NCBI GenBank assembly: GCA_011048835.1
Contig: DSDF01000082.1
Span: 1-63,204 of the forward strand
Length of the DNA stretch: 63,204 nucleotides
DNA from: Methanoculleus sp.
Lineage (GTDB): Archaea > Halobacteriota > Methanomicrobia > Methanomicrobiales > Methanomicrobiaceae
Direction: 5' to 3'
Shown: in pieces, positions 36,299 through 44,280 of the stretch
Numbering within the stretch: the stretch's first letter is position 1
Layout of the letters: the number at the start of each line of letters is the position of its first letter
The notes under the pieces: model-generated
Database searches by the model: none
The model's input: the letters and a program-made list of their open reading frames with translations, nothing else
Told to the model about the DNA's origin: nothing
Program-made: the position numbers and the translations under genes

Positions 36299-37416
36299 CC
36301 CATTTTGCCTGGGAATCGCTGTATTCCGAAAAAGTGGGCGGGCTCGCGAGTGCGGCGACCTGTCTTGCCGAATCGCTTGCCGCCCGACACGAGGTGCACT
36401 ATTTCACCCGGGGAAACAAGCCGGATGAGGAGATCAACGGTGTGCAGTATCACTACGTCCACCCCTGCGGCGACAATATCGTCGAGTACTGCCGCCGCAT
36501 GAGCCATATGGCGGAGCGGCGGTTCCACGAATTCGACCGCCCCCGCTTTGATATCCTGCATTTCCACGACTGGCATTTCGTGGAGGCGCTGCACCTCTTA
36601 AAAGACCGGCACACCGTCCTCACCTTCCATTCCACCGAGTGGGGCCGGAACGGGAACCGGCACGGGGACTGGTGGGAATTCCGGGAGATCTCTGGCAAGG
36701 AATGGTACGGGGCGTACATCGCGGGACGGTGCACGGCGGTCTCCGAGACGCTCCGCCGGGAGGTGATGGCCCTCTACAACGTGCCGGACTGGAAGATCGC
36801 GGTTGTCAGAAACGGCGTCAATCCCGAGCGGTTCTATGCGGAGGTCGATGCCGGCGACGTGAAACGGAGCTACGGCATCCACCCCCTCGCCCCGCTCGTG
36901 TTCTACGCGGGCCGCCTCTCGGTCCAGAAGGGCCCCGACCTGCTGCTCGCCGCCGTCCCGGAAATCCTGCGCCACCGGTGGGACGCGCGGTTTCTCTTCG
37001 CCGGCGGCGGGGACATGTATCACTCGCTCCAGAGAAAGGCAAAGCGCCTGCCGGTATCCCTGCTCGGGCATATCCCCGACGCAGAGTTTGTCAGGCTTCT
37101 CAACGCCAGCGACATCGTGGTCATCCCGAGTCGCAACGAGCCTTTCGGGCTCATCCTGCCCGAGGCGTGGAGTGCGAGCCGGTGCGTGGTCGCCACCGAC
37201 GTGGGCGGGCTCTCGGAGAATATCACGCATGCGGTCGACGGGATCAAGGTCTCGGTCCACCCGAAGGGGATTGCCCGCGGCGTCATCTCCGTCATCGACG
37301 ATGCGAGCGAGGTGCGTGCGCTGGGACGCAGAGGGCGGGAAAATGTTGATCGCCGTTTCCGCTGGGACAGGATTGCCGGGACCGCCGAGGCCGTCTACGC
37401 GGATGTGCTGGTATGA
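36280..37416 (+). CDS. GT4-family glycosyltransferase (glycogen-synthase-like)
   Basis: A 378-residue GT-B fold glycosyltransferase. The N-terminal domain carries a KVGGLASAA loop for the sugar nucleotide. The C-terminal domain has FYAGRLSVQKGPDLLL and the EX7E motif in NEPFGLILPEAWSA. The GTG start at 36280, preceded by GAGGAGGG and lying inside the end of the GH57 gene, fits the family N-terminus KIAHFAWE. The donor and acceptor are unknown; pairing with a GH57 suggests alpha-glucan or a glucosylated solute. It overlaps the next glycosyltransferase by ATGA. Confidence 0.88.
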   Translation: METLKIAHFAWESLYSEKVGGLASAATCLAESLAARHEVHYFTRGNKPDEEINGVQYHYVHPCGDNIVEYCRRMSHMAERRFHEFDRPRFDILHFHDWHFVEALHLLKDRHTVLTFHSTEWGRNGNRHGDWWEFREISGKEWYGAYIAGRCTAVSETLRREVMALYNVPDWKIAVVRNGVNPERFYAEVDAGDVKRSYGIHPLAPLVFYAGRLSVQKGPDLLLAAVPEILRHRWDARFLFAGGGDMYHSLQRKAKRLPVSLLGHIPDAEFVRLLNASDIVVIPSRNEPFGLILPEAWSASRCVVATDVGGLSENITHAVDGIKVSVHPKGIARGVISVIDDASEVRALGRRGRENVDRRFRWDRIAGTAEAVYADVLV

Positions 37417-38669
37417 AGATTGCCTGCATGGTTGACGAATACCCCCCCTATTTTCTGGGGGGGCTTGGCACCTATGCACGGGAACTCTCGCGGGAATGCA
37501 CGCGGATGGGGCATGAAATCACCATCTTTTCCCGCAACAGGGGCGCCGATCCCCTCCGCGATGTCTGTGAGGGCATCGAGGTGCACCGCCCCTACCTGAT
37601 GAACTTCACCGGTGTACTCCCCATCGTGGTGCCCCCCGATGTGCAGAGATGGTCGTCCCGGGGGCAGGAATTCTTCCAGGAAACGCTGCACTACAATTTC
37701 ATGGCGGCGTCCGAGCTCGTCAACCAGCTGGTCCGTGTCGAGAACAGGAGCTACGATATCGTGGTGGCGCACGACTGGCTCTCTGCGATGGCCGGTATCA
37801 TGGCGAAACGCAACCTCAACCTTCCCTTTGTCTTTCACTTCCACTCCTCGGAGCGGGGGAGGACCGGCAACGGGTCGGAGACCATCAGGGAGATCGAGCG
37901 GATCGCCGCGCAGGAGGCGGACCGCATCATCACCGTCTCCTACGCCATGCGCGACGAGCTGGTCCGGCAGGGCATACGGGAAAATGACATCCGGGTCGTC
38001 TATCCGGGAGTCGATACGCACAAGTACCGCCCGGATATCTACACCGCCGACGAGATCCGGGCGATCCGGGACGAGATCGGGGTGGGCCGCCAGCCCATGA
38101 TCCTCTACGTAGGCAGGCTGGCGTGGACAAAGGGCGTCGATTCCCTCATCCGCGCCATGCCCATCATCCGGTCCGGCGTGCCCGATGCGAAACTGGTCAT
38201 CCTGGGCTGCGGGGAGGAGGAGCAGCTCCTCGGACACCTCGTCCAGTGCCAGTGCGCCGATGCGGTCATCACCAACCTCTCCTACGTCGAGGAGGAGGAG
38301 CGGATACGGTACTACGCGGCCTGCGATGTGGCGGTTTTCCCCTCCAAGTACGAGCCGTTCGGCCTTGCCGCCACCGAGGCGATGGCAATGGGAAAACCGG
38401 TGGTGGTGGGCGGACGGGGGACATCGGGCATGCGCGAACAGGTGATCTGTGCGGGTGAGCATGCCTGCGGGTTTCACATCAACCCCAACGATCCCGCGGA
38501 TATCGCCACATTTACGGTGCGCCTGCTGAAGGATGCGGACCTGCGGGCGGCGGTGGGACGGGCGGCGCGCGCGCGGGTGGAGGAGCACTTCACGTGGCAT
38601 CTCTGCGCCCAGCGCACGCTGGAAGTCTACCGCGGGGCGATTGACGTGCACAGAAGGGCAACGCATTGA
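37413..38669 (+). CDS. GT4-family glycosyltransferase (second of pair)
   Basis: A 418-residue GT-B retaining glycosyltransferase, longer than and clearly distinct from its neighbour. It has the nucleotide-sugar loop PPYFLGGLGTYARELS and an acceptor-side AHDWLSAMAG as in glycogen/starch synthases. The C-terminal domain has LYVGRLAWTKGVDSLIRA and the EX7E motif in YEPFGLAATEAMAMG. The HDW motif and the upstream GH57 favour a glycogen-synthase-like reaction, but sucrose- or mannosylglycerate-type transfer is not excluded. It starts at an ATGA overlap. Confidence 0.88.
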   Translation: MKIACMVDEYPPYFLGGLGTYARELSRECTRMGHEITIFSRNRGADPLRDVCEGIEVHRPYLMNFTGVLPIVVPPDVQRWSSRGQEFFQETLHYNFMAASELVNQLVRVENRSYDIVVAHDWLSAMAGIMAKRNLNLPFVFHFHSSERGRTGNGSETIREIERIAAQEADRIITVSYAMRDELVRQGIRENDIRVVYPGVDTHKYRPDIYTADEIRAIRDEIGVGRQPMILYVGRLAWTKGVDSLIRAMPIIRSGVPDAKLVILGCGEEEQLLGHLVQCQCADAVITNLSYVEEEERIRYYAACDVAVFPSKYEPFGLAATEAMAMGKPVVVGGRGTSGMREQVICAGEHACGFHINPNDPADIATFTVRLLKDADLRAAVGRAARARVEEHFTWHLCAQRTLEVYRGAIDVHRRATH

Positions 38670-38718
38670 AACAGAGCATGATTGGGATGGCAAAGCGGCG
38701 TTCGGGCAGGGGTGCGTG

Positions 38719-39666
38719 ATGGTTCGCGAAAAAGAGGTCGGGGTGCTCCACGAGGGCGACGTATTCCGCCAGTGGCTCATTGACAAGATCGGGGGGCGCA
38801 TCGGCAACCCGCGGTGCAGGGTGGTCGTCTCCCTGCTCAGGCCCGCCTCTCACACGGTCTGCAAGTACCGCTTCGTCGGAGAGGACTATGCCGTGGTGGC
38901 GAAATTCTTCGCCGAGCCGAAGGGGAAGGGAACCAACTACAATGCGAAATGCGCGATGAACAACGAGTACGCACTCCTGAAAAAAGCGGGGAGGGTTATC
39001 CCCGCCGCCTATCCGGTTGCCTGCAGCGCCGAGTTCAACTGCGTCCTTGTCACCGAGTATGTCGCCGGCAGATCCCTCGTGCACTCCCTGCGCAAAGAGC
39101 GCCACCCGTTCCAGCGGATCGCCACGGTCGCCCGTATGCACGAGACCCTCCACTCGCGCACCCGCGGGGGGTATGATAAAACCCGGGAGTTTTCGACGTT
39201 TCACGACGCGCTCGACCGGCTACACCTCCCGGGCGCCGAGCGCCGGCACTTCGACGACCTGCTGGGGGAGTGGTGGCACAGCGGGAGGCTCGATCGCGGC
39301 CATGGCTGCATGATCCACCGGGACGCAACGCTTGCAAACTATATCTTCACCAACCACCACGCGTTCGCCGTTGATTTCGAGAGTGCGTGGGAGCACGCCC
39401 ACCCGGTGCACGACGCCGGGATCTTCTGTGCGGAGCTGCGGCATTCCTTCGCGCTGCGCAACCAGGATGCCGCCCTTGCCGAGCCCTATATCGGGCACTA
39501 TCTGGCGCAGTACTGCAGGGATGACAACGAGTTCGGGTACGTAACCGACGTGCTCCCGTTCTTCATGAGCCTTGGCTACCTGCGCATCGCGCGGCTGGAT
39601 ATGCCGGACCAGTACCGGAATTATTTAATCAGGGAGGCGATCGCATGCCTGTCCTCGAAGGGGTAA
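38719..39666 (+). CDS. APH/choline-kinase-fold phosphotransferase
   Basis: A 315-residue kinase-like protein of the aminoglycoside phosphotransferase superfamily. The catalytic Brenner motif is intact (MIHRDATLANYIF) and the metal-binding DFE is in FAVDFESAW. The ATP-side Lys is likely in YAVVAKFFAEPKG. Relatives phosphorylate small hydroxylated compounds such as choline, sugars (maltokinase) or drugs. In this sugar operon a carbohydrate or sugar-lipid substrate is more likely than an antibiotic. The ATG at 38719 has GGGGTG upstream. It overlaps the following HAD gene by 22 bases. Confidence 0.8.
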   Translation: MVREKEVGVLHEGDVFRQWLIDKIGGRIGNPRCRVVVSLLRPASHTVCKYRFVGEDYAVVAKFFAEPKGKGTNYNAKCAMNNEYALLKKAGRVIPAAYPVACSAEFNCVLVTEYVAGRSLVHSLRKERHPFQRIATVARMHETLHSRTRGGYDKTREFSTFHDALDRLHLPGAERRHFDDLLGEWWHSGRLDRGHGCMIHRDATLANYIFTNHHAFAVDFESAWEHAHPVHDAGIFCAELRHSFALRNQDAALAEPYIGHYLAQYCRDDNEFGYVTDVLPFFMSLGYLRIARLDMPDQYRNYLIREAIACLSSKG

Positions 39667-40334
39667 AAGGGATCCTGTTCGACTGTTATGATACCCTTAT
39701 CGAAATCCGGCGGGATGAGGAGGATATCGCGGCATACGAAGCCCTGAGCGCGTGGCTGCGCTACCAGGGCGTGAGCATCGACCCGTCCGCGATCCGGGAT
39801 GAGTACCGTACGCGTATCCGGCGGACGATGGACCAGCGCAAGGAGAAGTACCCGGAAGTACGTCTGGAGGAGATCTTCCGTGGGATCTGCGCCGACTACC
39901 GGCTCTGGGAGATCGACGAGATGATCGTGGGCATCCAGGCCGCCCGGACCTTTCGTGCGGCATCGCTGCGGCGGTTCCGCGCGTTCCCGGAGACCGTCCG
40001 CCTTCTCGACCACCTCGGCTACGTGGCAAAGGGTATCGTGTCCAATGGCCAGCGCGTCTTTTCCGAGATCGAGCTCAAGTACCTCGGCCTCCACCACCAC
40101 TTCGACGTCATCGTCTTCTCCTCGGACATCGGGGTGAAGAAGCCCGACCCCAGGATTTTCCAGGTGGCGCTCGATGCACTGTCCCTTGAGCCGGAAGAGG
40201 CACTGTTCATCGGGGATTCGTTTGAAGCCGACATTCTCGGGGCGCAGAAGGTGGGGATGCAGGCCATGTTCATCAGGGAGGCGTGGCGCATCCCCGACCG
40301 GGGGTACACCGAGTACCTCTATGCCCGCCGCTGA
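39645..40334 (+). CDS. HAD-like hydrolase with DxYxT nucleophile loop (copy 1)
   Basis: A 229-residue subfamily IA HAD protein. The nucleophile loop is LFDCYDTLIE, motif II is GIVSNGQRVF, the Lys is in GVKKPDPRIF and motif IV is LFIGDSFEADILGAQ. The position two after the nucleophile Asp is Tyr, as in L-2-haloacid dehalogenases, instead of the Asp that serves as acid/base in phosphatases. The activity is therefore uncertain. It is the last gene of the GH57 operon and is closely related to the gene at 40584. Confidence 0.82.
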   Translation: MPVLEGVKGILFDCYDTLIEIRRDEEDIAAYEALSAWLRYQGVSIDPSAIRDEYRTRIRRTMDQRKEKYPEVRLEEIFRGICADYRLWEIDEMIVGIQAARTFRAASLRRFRAFPETVRLLDHLGYVAKGIVSNGQRVFSEIELKYLGLHHHFDVIVFSSDIGVKKPDPRIFQVALDALSLEPEEALFIGDSFEADILGAQKVGMQAMFIREAWRIPDRGYTEYLYARR

Positions 40335-40583
40335 CGCGAACCGGCGTGGTGTACCGGCACCGCACAATAATATATTAATTGCCCTATAATTATAGGGCAC
40401 TCTATAGTAATTTGCGAAGGTCTATATGGGGCCGGAAGCTACGCTGATCGGGTAAGGGCACCGGCGGGAGCGTCCGGCGCACGGGGAAATCGCCTGCGGC
40501 GGCCCGTTCTCTTCGCATGCCGGGGCGACCGGATCCCATACGCTGGCGCGACCCGCCTTTTTTCTATCCCGGGTGAATAGGGC
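40335..40583 (+). other. Intergenic region with palindrome, promoter-like box and possible structured leader RNA
   Basis: The longest gene-free gap of the window. It opens with AT-rich DNA, an 18-base palindrome (40381-40398) and a TATA-like CTATAGTAAT (40402-40411). A GC-rich stretch from about 40430 follows, with a nested hairpin (ACGGG...CCCGT, 40478-40504, enclosing CGCC-TGC-GGCG). Six T lie at 40558-40563, followed by the start of the second HAD gene at 40584. It could be a long 5' leader or a small RNA ending at the T-run. No coding sequence is convincing, and I recognise no known riboswitch. Confidence 0.35.
40381..40398. repeat. Perfect 18-bp palindrome with CCTATA/TATAGG half-sites
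   Basis: GCCCTATAATTATAGGGC equals its own reverse complement. It shares the half-sites CCTATA and TATAGG with the inverted repeat at 34674-34691, with closer spacing. It lies 186 bases before the second HAD gene and next to a TATA-like CTATAG. It is a candidate binding site for a dimeric regulator. Confidence 0.55.
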
Positions 40584-41318
40584 ATGGCGGCACTTGACGA
40601 AATAGAGGCGGTCTTCTTTGACTGCTACAATACGCTGATCGATATCAGGACCGATGAGCGCAGCATCGAGACCTACCGCATGGTGAGCGCGTGGCTGGCG
40701 TACCATGGCGTGAGCATCGATCCCGTGACACTGAAATACGAATACCGGCGCGTATGCAGGGACCACTTCGAGGGGGCGGGCGAGCGGTTCGCCGAGATAC
40801 GGATCGAAGAGGTCTTTTCCGACATCTGCTCCCGGCACCGCATCTGGCGCATCGACGAGACCACGCTGGGGCGAGGGGCGGCGCGGACGTTCCGGGCGGC
40901 GTCCATCCGGAGAAAACAGGCGTTTCCCGAAAGCCTCCGCCTGCTCGAGCACCTGCGCGGCATGCCGATGGGCATCGTCTCCAACGGCCAGCGCGTCTTC
41001 TCCGAGCAGGAGCTGCGGTATCTCGGCCTCTATGACTATTTTGATACGGTGGTATTCTCCTCCGACCACGGGTACCAGAAGCCGGATCCCCGGTTATTCG
41101 CACACGCGCTCGATGCAATGCGTGTTGCGCCCGAAGCGGTCCTGTTCGTGGGGGATTCCTTCGAAAATGACATCCTCGCCCCTCGAACGCTCGGGATGCG
41201 CTCCATGTTCATCCACGACGCGTGGACCATCCCGGACGAAGGATGCCGGGAACCATCGCGTCCGCCGGCGTGGGAGGGTGCAGAGCGGGCGAAAGATGCA
41301 GGCGGGACAGTACCCTGA
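40584..41318 (+). CDS. HAD-like hydrolase with DxYxT nucleophile loop (copy 2)
   Basis: A 244-residue paralogue of the HAD protein encoded at 39645, matching it along the whole core: FFDCYNTLIDIRTDE, RTFRAAS, MGIVSNGQRVFSE and LFVGDSFENDILAPRTLGM. It has the same Tyr two positions after the nucleophile Asp. The C-terminal about 25 residues (rich in P, R, E) are extra. The two genes clearly arose by duplication. This copy has its own upstream region with a palindrome, so it may be regulated apart from the glycan operon. Confidence 0.82.
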   Translation: MAALDEIEAVFFDCYNTLIDIRTDERSIETYRMVSAWLAYHGVSIDPVTLKYEYRRVCRDHFEGAGERFAEIRIEEVFSDICSRHRIWRIDETTLGRGAARTFRAASIRRKQAFPESLRLLEHLRGMPMGIVSNGQRVFSEQELRYLGLYDYFDTVVFSSDHGYQKPDPRLFAHALDAMRVAPEAVLFVGDSFENDILAPRTLGMRSMFIHDAWTIPDEGCREPSRPPAWEGAERAKDAGGTVP

Positions 41319-41321
41319 ACG

Positions 41322-42311
41322 CTAGCCCCAGAAATCCCTCCCCCGGTCCGTCTCTGCTTCGGAGATCTCCATCAAGTGGTCAGGGAACGGGGCAAAGAAG
41401 GTCTGTTCGCCGAGATATGGGTCGTCGAAGCGGACGATCCAGCTCTTGAGGATATTTTTCGGGGCGCAGATGGAGATGTATCCCTGCCGGTACTGCTCCA
41501 GGCTGTCGAGGAACAACGCTTTCTCGTCGCGGGAGAGGTGGCCGGAGACGTGTCCCAGCGCGTGCAGGAGGACATTGATGTTTGCCGTGTAGGGCGGCGC
41601 CCGCGCCAGTGCGGCGAGGAGACGCTCCCTGTACTGAGCAGCTGCCGAGGCGAAGGGTTGATCGCCACCATGGGCAATTATGGTCCCCATCTCGCGCTGG
41701 AGCCGCTGGTTGCAGGCCATCAGGAGGAATTTGTTCCGGGTGTGAAACCGGACGAGCCGTTCCGGTCTTCCCGAGGTTTCCACCCTGTCGAAATCTGAGA
41801 GGGTGAAGATGCAGGTGAGGAAATGGTCCCTGATACGCACATTCCGCAACCTTCCCTCGTCTTCTATGGGGTGGAGGGGGAATCGCTCCTGCACCGCACC
41901 CGCGAAAAATCCTGCCGATTTGTCGATGGCGGCCGAACGTCCCGGACGGGGATACACATTGACATCCTTGATCCCGCAGGAGGGCGATCTCGTTTTGAGG
42001 ATCACCCCGTCGATAGGGGGGAGCGAGTGCAGGAACGCCTCCGAAAACCGGTGCATCTCCTCCGTTACATCGCGGCCGGTCGCGGGCTGGATGAGCCGGT
42101 TTTCCCCCTCGACCCTGACGATGCGCACCGGATCGCGGGGGACGCCGAGGCCGATATCGTTCTCGGGACAGACATGGATGAACTCTGCGTCGCCTTTCAG
42201 CTTCCGGACAATATGGCTGGTAATCATATCGCCGTTGTACCGGCAGTGGTCGAATTCGATGCACCTGCTGACCAGGATGTGCGGGGAGATGAACGTGCGC
42301 GTCTTCACCAT
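41322..42311 (-). CDS. DUF523-DUF1722 protein
   Basis: A 329-residue two-domain protein. DUF523 (about 10-150) carries conserved cysteines in LVSRCIEFDHCRYNG and TRSPSCGIKDVNVY. DUF1722/YbgA (about 180-300) includes HTRNKFLLMACNQ and HVSGHLSRDEKALFLDSLE. Bacterial and archaeal fusions of this kind are widespread. One recent link is thiouracil metabolism (DUF523 desulfidase), which I cannot confirm here. The cysteines suggest a metal or Fe-S site. I chose the ATG at 42311, preceded by GAGGTG. Its stop lies just 3 bases from the convergent HAD copy 2. Confidence 0.82.
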   Translation of the reverse strand: MVKTRTFISPHILVSRCIEFDHCRYNGDMITSHIVRKLKGDAEFIHVCPENDIGLGVPRDPVRIVRVEGENRLIQPATGRDVTEEMHRFSEAFLHSLPPIDGVILKTRSPSCGIKDVNVYPRPGRSAAIDKSAGFFAGAVQERFPLHPIEDEGRLRNVRIRDHFLTCIFTLSDFDRVETSGRPERLVRFHTRNKFLLMACNQRLQREMGTIIAHGGDQPFASAAAQYRERLLAALARAPPYTANINVLLHALGHVSGHLSRDEKALFLDSLEQYRQGYISICAPKNILKSWIVRFDDPYLGEQTFFAPFPDHLMEISEAETDRGRDFWG

Positions 42312-42377
42312 CAACACCTCGGCAGGGTAGAGCTATGGCGAATAATATACATTTCCCCATGTCTGCAGGAAGGAAAT

Positions 42378-42388
42378 GATTATATAGG
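42378..42388 (+). promoter_or_regulatory. TATA-type promoter of the UbiA-family gene
   Basis: GATTATATAGG, preceded by a purine-rich AAGGAAAT, lies 51-61 bases before the ATG at 42439. A GGAGAGGA ribosome-binding site follows. The 127-base gap also contains an opposite-strand TATA-like box (around 42342-42352) for the DUF523 gene. Confidence 0.5.
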
Positions 42389-42438
42389 TTCCTCCGCTCG
42401 TATTCCTCTGGGAACGCCCTGCGGCGAGGGAGAGGAAC

Positions 42439-43347
42439 ATGGCGGCAGAGTTCGTGTGCAGGATGCTTCGGATGGGGAGGCTGCCGTTTCTGGCCGGGGG
42501 CTTTCTGCTCTTTTGCATGGGTGCACTTGCCGCTGTCGAGAGGGGTGCTTCCCCTGATCCCGTGGCATTCTGGACGGGGTATACGGCGTTCGGGCTCGTC
42601 CATCTCTCGGTTTCCTACAGCAACGAGTATTTTGACAGGATATCGGATCGCGCGGGGTTGAGGACGCTGATCTCGGGCGGCAGCGGGATGCTCGTCCGTC
42701 ACCCCGAACTGGCGCCGGCCGCCCTGAAGCTGGCCCTCGTCCTGAACGCGCTTGCCGTTACCCTCGCCGCAAGCCTGGCGGTGGCCGGTATCGTTTCCCC
42801 CTTATTCACCGGCATGGTCGGGCTGGGCGCTGTTCTCGGGTGGTGGTATTCCGCTCCCCCGTTGCGGCTCGTGGGCCGGGGGCTCGGGGAGGTGAGCACC
42901 GCGGTGACCCTCGGGGCACTCATCCCGGCAACAGGCTATCTGGTCCTGGCGGATCGTTTCGATCCTGCCCTGATCCCCTTCCTCGTCCCCCTCCTCTGCT
43001 ACGGGATGATATTCATCCTGAGCGTGGAGCTGCCCGATATGGAGGGCGATCGCCTGAGCGGGAAACGGACCTTTGTGGTCCGGTACGGGAGAAAGGCGAG
43101 TGGATGGACTATTGCGGGGTGTGCGATTGCGGCATCACTCTTCTACGCCCTTTATCCGTGGGAGAGGGGCGGTTTCTGTATTCTCGCCGCCCTCTCCCTG
43201 CTCATAGTGGGCACCGCTGGCGCGGGCGTGCTGCTCCCCGGTGAGAGCCGCCGGGGCCTTGTCTGTCGCGCCACCGCAAATCTCGCCTCCCTGAACGCAT
43301 TTGTGCTCCTCGGAGACCTCTTTCTCCTGGCAGGTATCGCAAGCTGA
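42439..43347 (+). CDS. UbiA-family prenyltransferase
   Basis: A 302-residue integral membrane protein with about eight to nine hydrophobic helices. Both Asp-rich Mg-diphosphate motifs are present: NEYFDRISD near residue 62 and DMEGDRLSGKR near 200. UbiA enzymes attach polyprenyl chains to aromatic or lipid acceptors. In methanogens, candidates are geranylgeranylglyceryl-phosphate geranylgeranyltransferase or a quinone-like prenyltransferase. The pattern GGSGMLVRHPELAP resembles the menaquinone (MenA-like) branch more than the lipid enzyme, but this is not decisive. Confidence 0.85.
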   Translation: MAAEFVCRMLRMGRLPFLAGGFLLFCMGALAAVERGASPDPVAFWTGYTAFGLVHLSVSYSNEYFDRISDRAGLRTLISGGSGMLVRHPELAPAALKLALVLNALAVTLAASLAVAGIVSPLFTGMVGLGAVLGWWYSAPPLRLVGRGLGEVSTAVTLGALIPATGYLVLADRFDPALIPFLVPLLCYGMIFILSVELPDMEGDRLSGKRTFVVRYGRKASGWTIAGCAIAASLFYALYPWERGGFCILAALSLLIVGTAGAGVLLPGESRRGLVCRATANLASLNAFVLLGDLFLLAGIAS

Positions 43348-43357
43348 AGCCGGCCTG

Positions 43358-43364
43358 AAAAAAA
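43358..43364 (-). terminator. Oligo-T terminator after the tautomerase gene
   Basis: Seven T on the minus strand, about 26 bases beyond the tautomerase stop codon. Confidence 0.4.
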
Positions 43365-43389
43365 GATGGGGCGAATCCTGTCTGCCCGG

Positions 43390-43578
43390 TCAGTTCGTTT
43401 CGCTGAGGGGCACGCCCGCCTTGCCGATGTTCTCGCGGTCGAGTTCGTGGAGGAGGACGGTCACCCACCCGGGGTCGACGCCGAGGGTGTCGACAAGGAC
43501 GGCGGTGACGCCCTCGATGATCTGCTTCTTCTGTTCTGCGGTCCTGCCTTTTGACATCTGTATGGTCACGATTGGCAT
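43390..43578 (-). CDS. 4-oxalocrotonate tautomerase-family protein
   Basis: A 62-residue protein of the small tautomerase family. The start at 43578 makes Pro the first residue after Met (MPIVTIQMSKGRT). This is required because the amino-terminal proline is the catalytic base; an open frame extends upstream but would bury it. Arg in KGRTAEQK is also conserved. The physiological substrate in methanogens is unknown. It is divergent from the flavodoxin gene, with a 158-base gap between them. Confidence 0.88.
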   Translation of the reverse strand: MPIVTIQMSKGRTAEQKKQIIEGVTAVLVDTLGVDPGWVTVLLHELDRENIGKAGVPLSETN

Positions 43579-43736
43579 ACATATCCATCTCCGGTATGCA
43601 GGCTTATCGGTTGCGAATGGGTCCGTGCGGCGGGGGTGCACGGCACGGGGGTGTTATCACTGCGGAGGAAGGTTTATGCTTGAGATGCGACATTTCAGTG
43701 ATAGACAGAATGGATTTGATCGGTGGAGGTGCAACG

Positions 43737-44249
43737 ATGGCAGGAAAAAAAGTCCTCGTGGTCTATGCGTCACGCTACGGTTCCACAGGGGAGATAGCAG
43801 AAGAGATTGCAGAGGTGCTGAGAGACGTGGGCGTGGACGTGGCAGTCAGCAACGTGCTGGAGACCGAACGCGTGGCAGGGTATGGCGGCGTGGTGATCGG
43901 CAGCCCGATCTACATGGGCAAATGGCTTCCCGAGGCGGTCGATTTCGTCAAGAATTTCCAGAACGACCTGCGCCGGGTGCCGGTGGCGGTGTTTGCGGTG
44001 GGATTTTCCATGAAGGAGCCGAGCGAGACGAACCGCGAGAGCGGACGGGCGGCGATCTCGGTGATACGCCCCTACGTGCATCCCTTCGATGTCGGCATTT
44101 TCGCCGGCAAACTCTCGTTCGACGAGCTATCCCCACCTGATGCGGAGATCATCAGAATGGCGGGCGTCACGGAGGGCGATTACCGCGACTGGGACGAGAT
44201 CGCCGCATGGGCGGGCGAGCTCGAACCACTCTTCAAAGACCTCCCCTGA
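43737..44249 (+). CDS. Flavodoxin-domain protein (HemG/FldA-like)
   Basis: A 170-residue flavodoxin-fold protein. The FMN phosphate loop is VYASRYGSTGEIAEEI, and VVIGSPIYMGKWLPEAVDFVKN and AVFAVGFSMKE resemble the menaquinone-dependent protoporphyrinogen oxidase (HemG) subtype. In methanogens a general redox-partner role is more likely. The ATG at 43737 is chosen for GGAGGTG upstream; the frame extends far upstream without similarity. A second, unrelated-in-context flavodoxin lies at 49286. Confidence 0.85.
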   Translation: MAGKKVLVVYASRYGSTGEIAEEIAEVLRDVGVDVAVSNVLETERVAGYGGVVIGSPIYMGKWLPEAVDFVKNFQNDLRRVPVAVFAVGFSMKEPSETNRESGRAAISVIRPYVHPFDVGIFAGKLSFDELSPPDAEIIRMAGVTEGDYRDWDEIAAWAGELEPLFKDLP

Positions 44250-44260
44250 TGCGGTCATCC

Positions 44261-44266
44261 TTTTTT
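44261..44266 (+). terminator. Oligo-T terminator after the flavodoxin gene
   Basis: Six T, 11 bases after the stop codon, in the short gap before the convergent polB. Confidence 0.4.
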
Positions 44267-44280
44267 CGGCCCCGCGGTTG

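Noticed and set aside
38719-39666. Antibiotic-resistance aminoglycoside phosphotransferase
   Set aside because: Only the general APH fold and Brenner motif are present. The gene is coupled to glycosyltransferase and HAD genes in a methanogen, so a sugar-type substrate is more likely.
40430-40563. tRNA or known riboswitch in the long intergenic gap
   Set aside because: No T-loop GTTCRA signature or acceptor stem, and no cobalamin or fluoride riboswitch consensus that I can match. Kept only as a generic structured-leader candidate.
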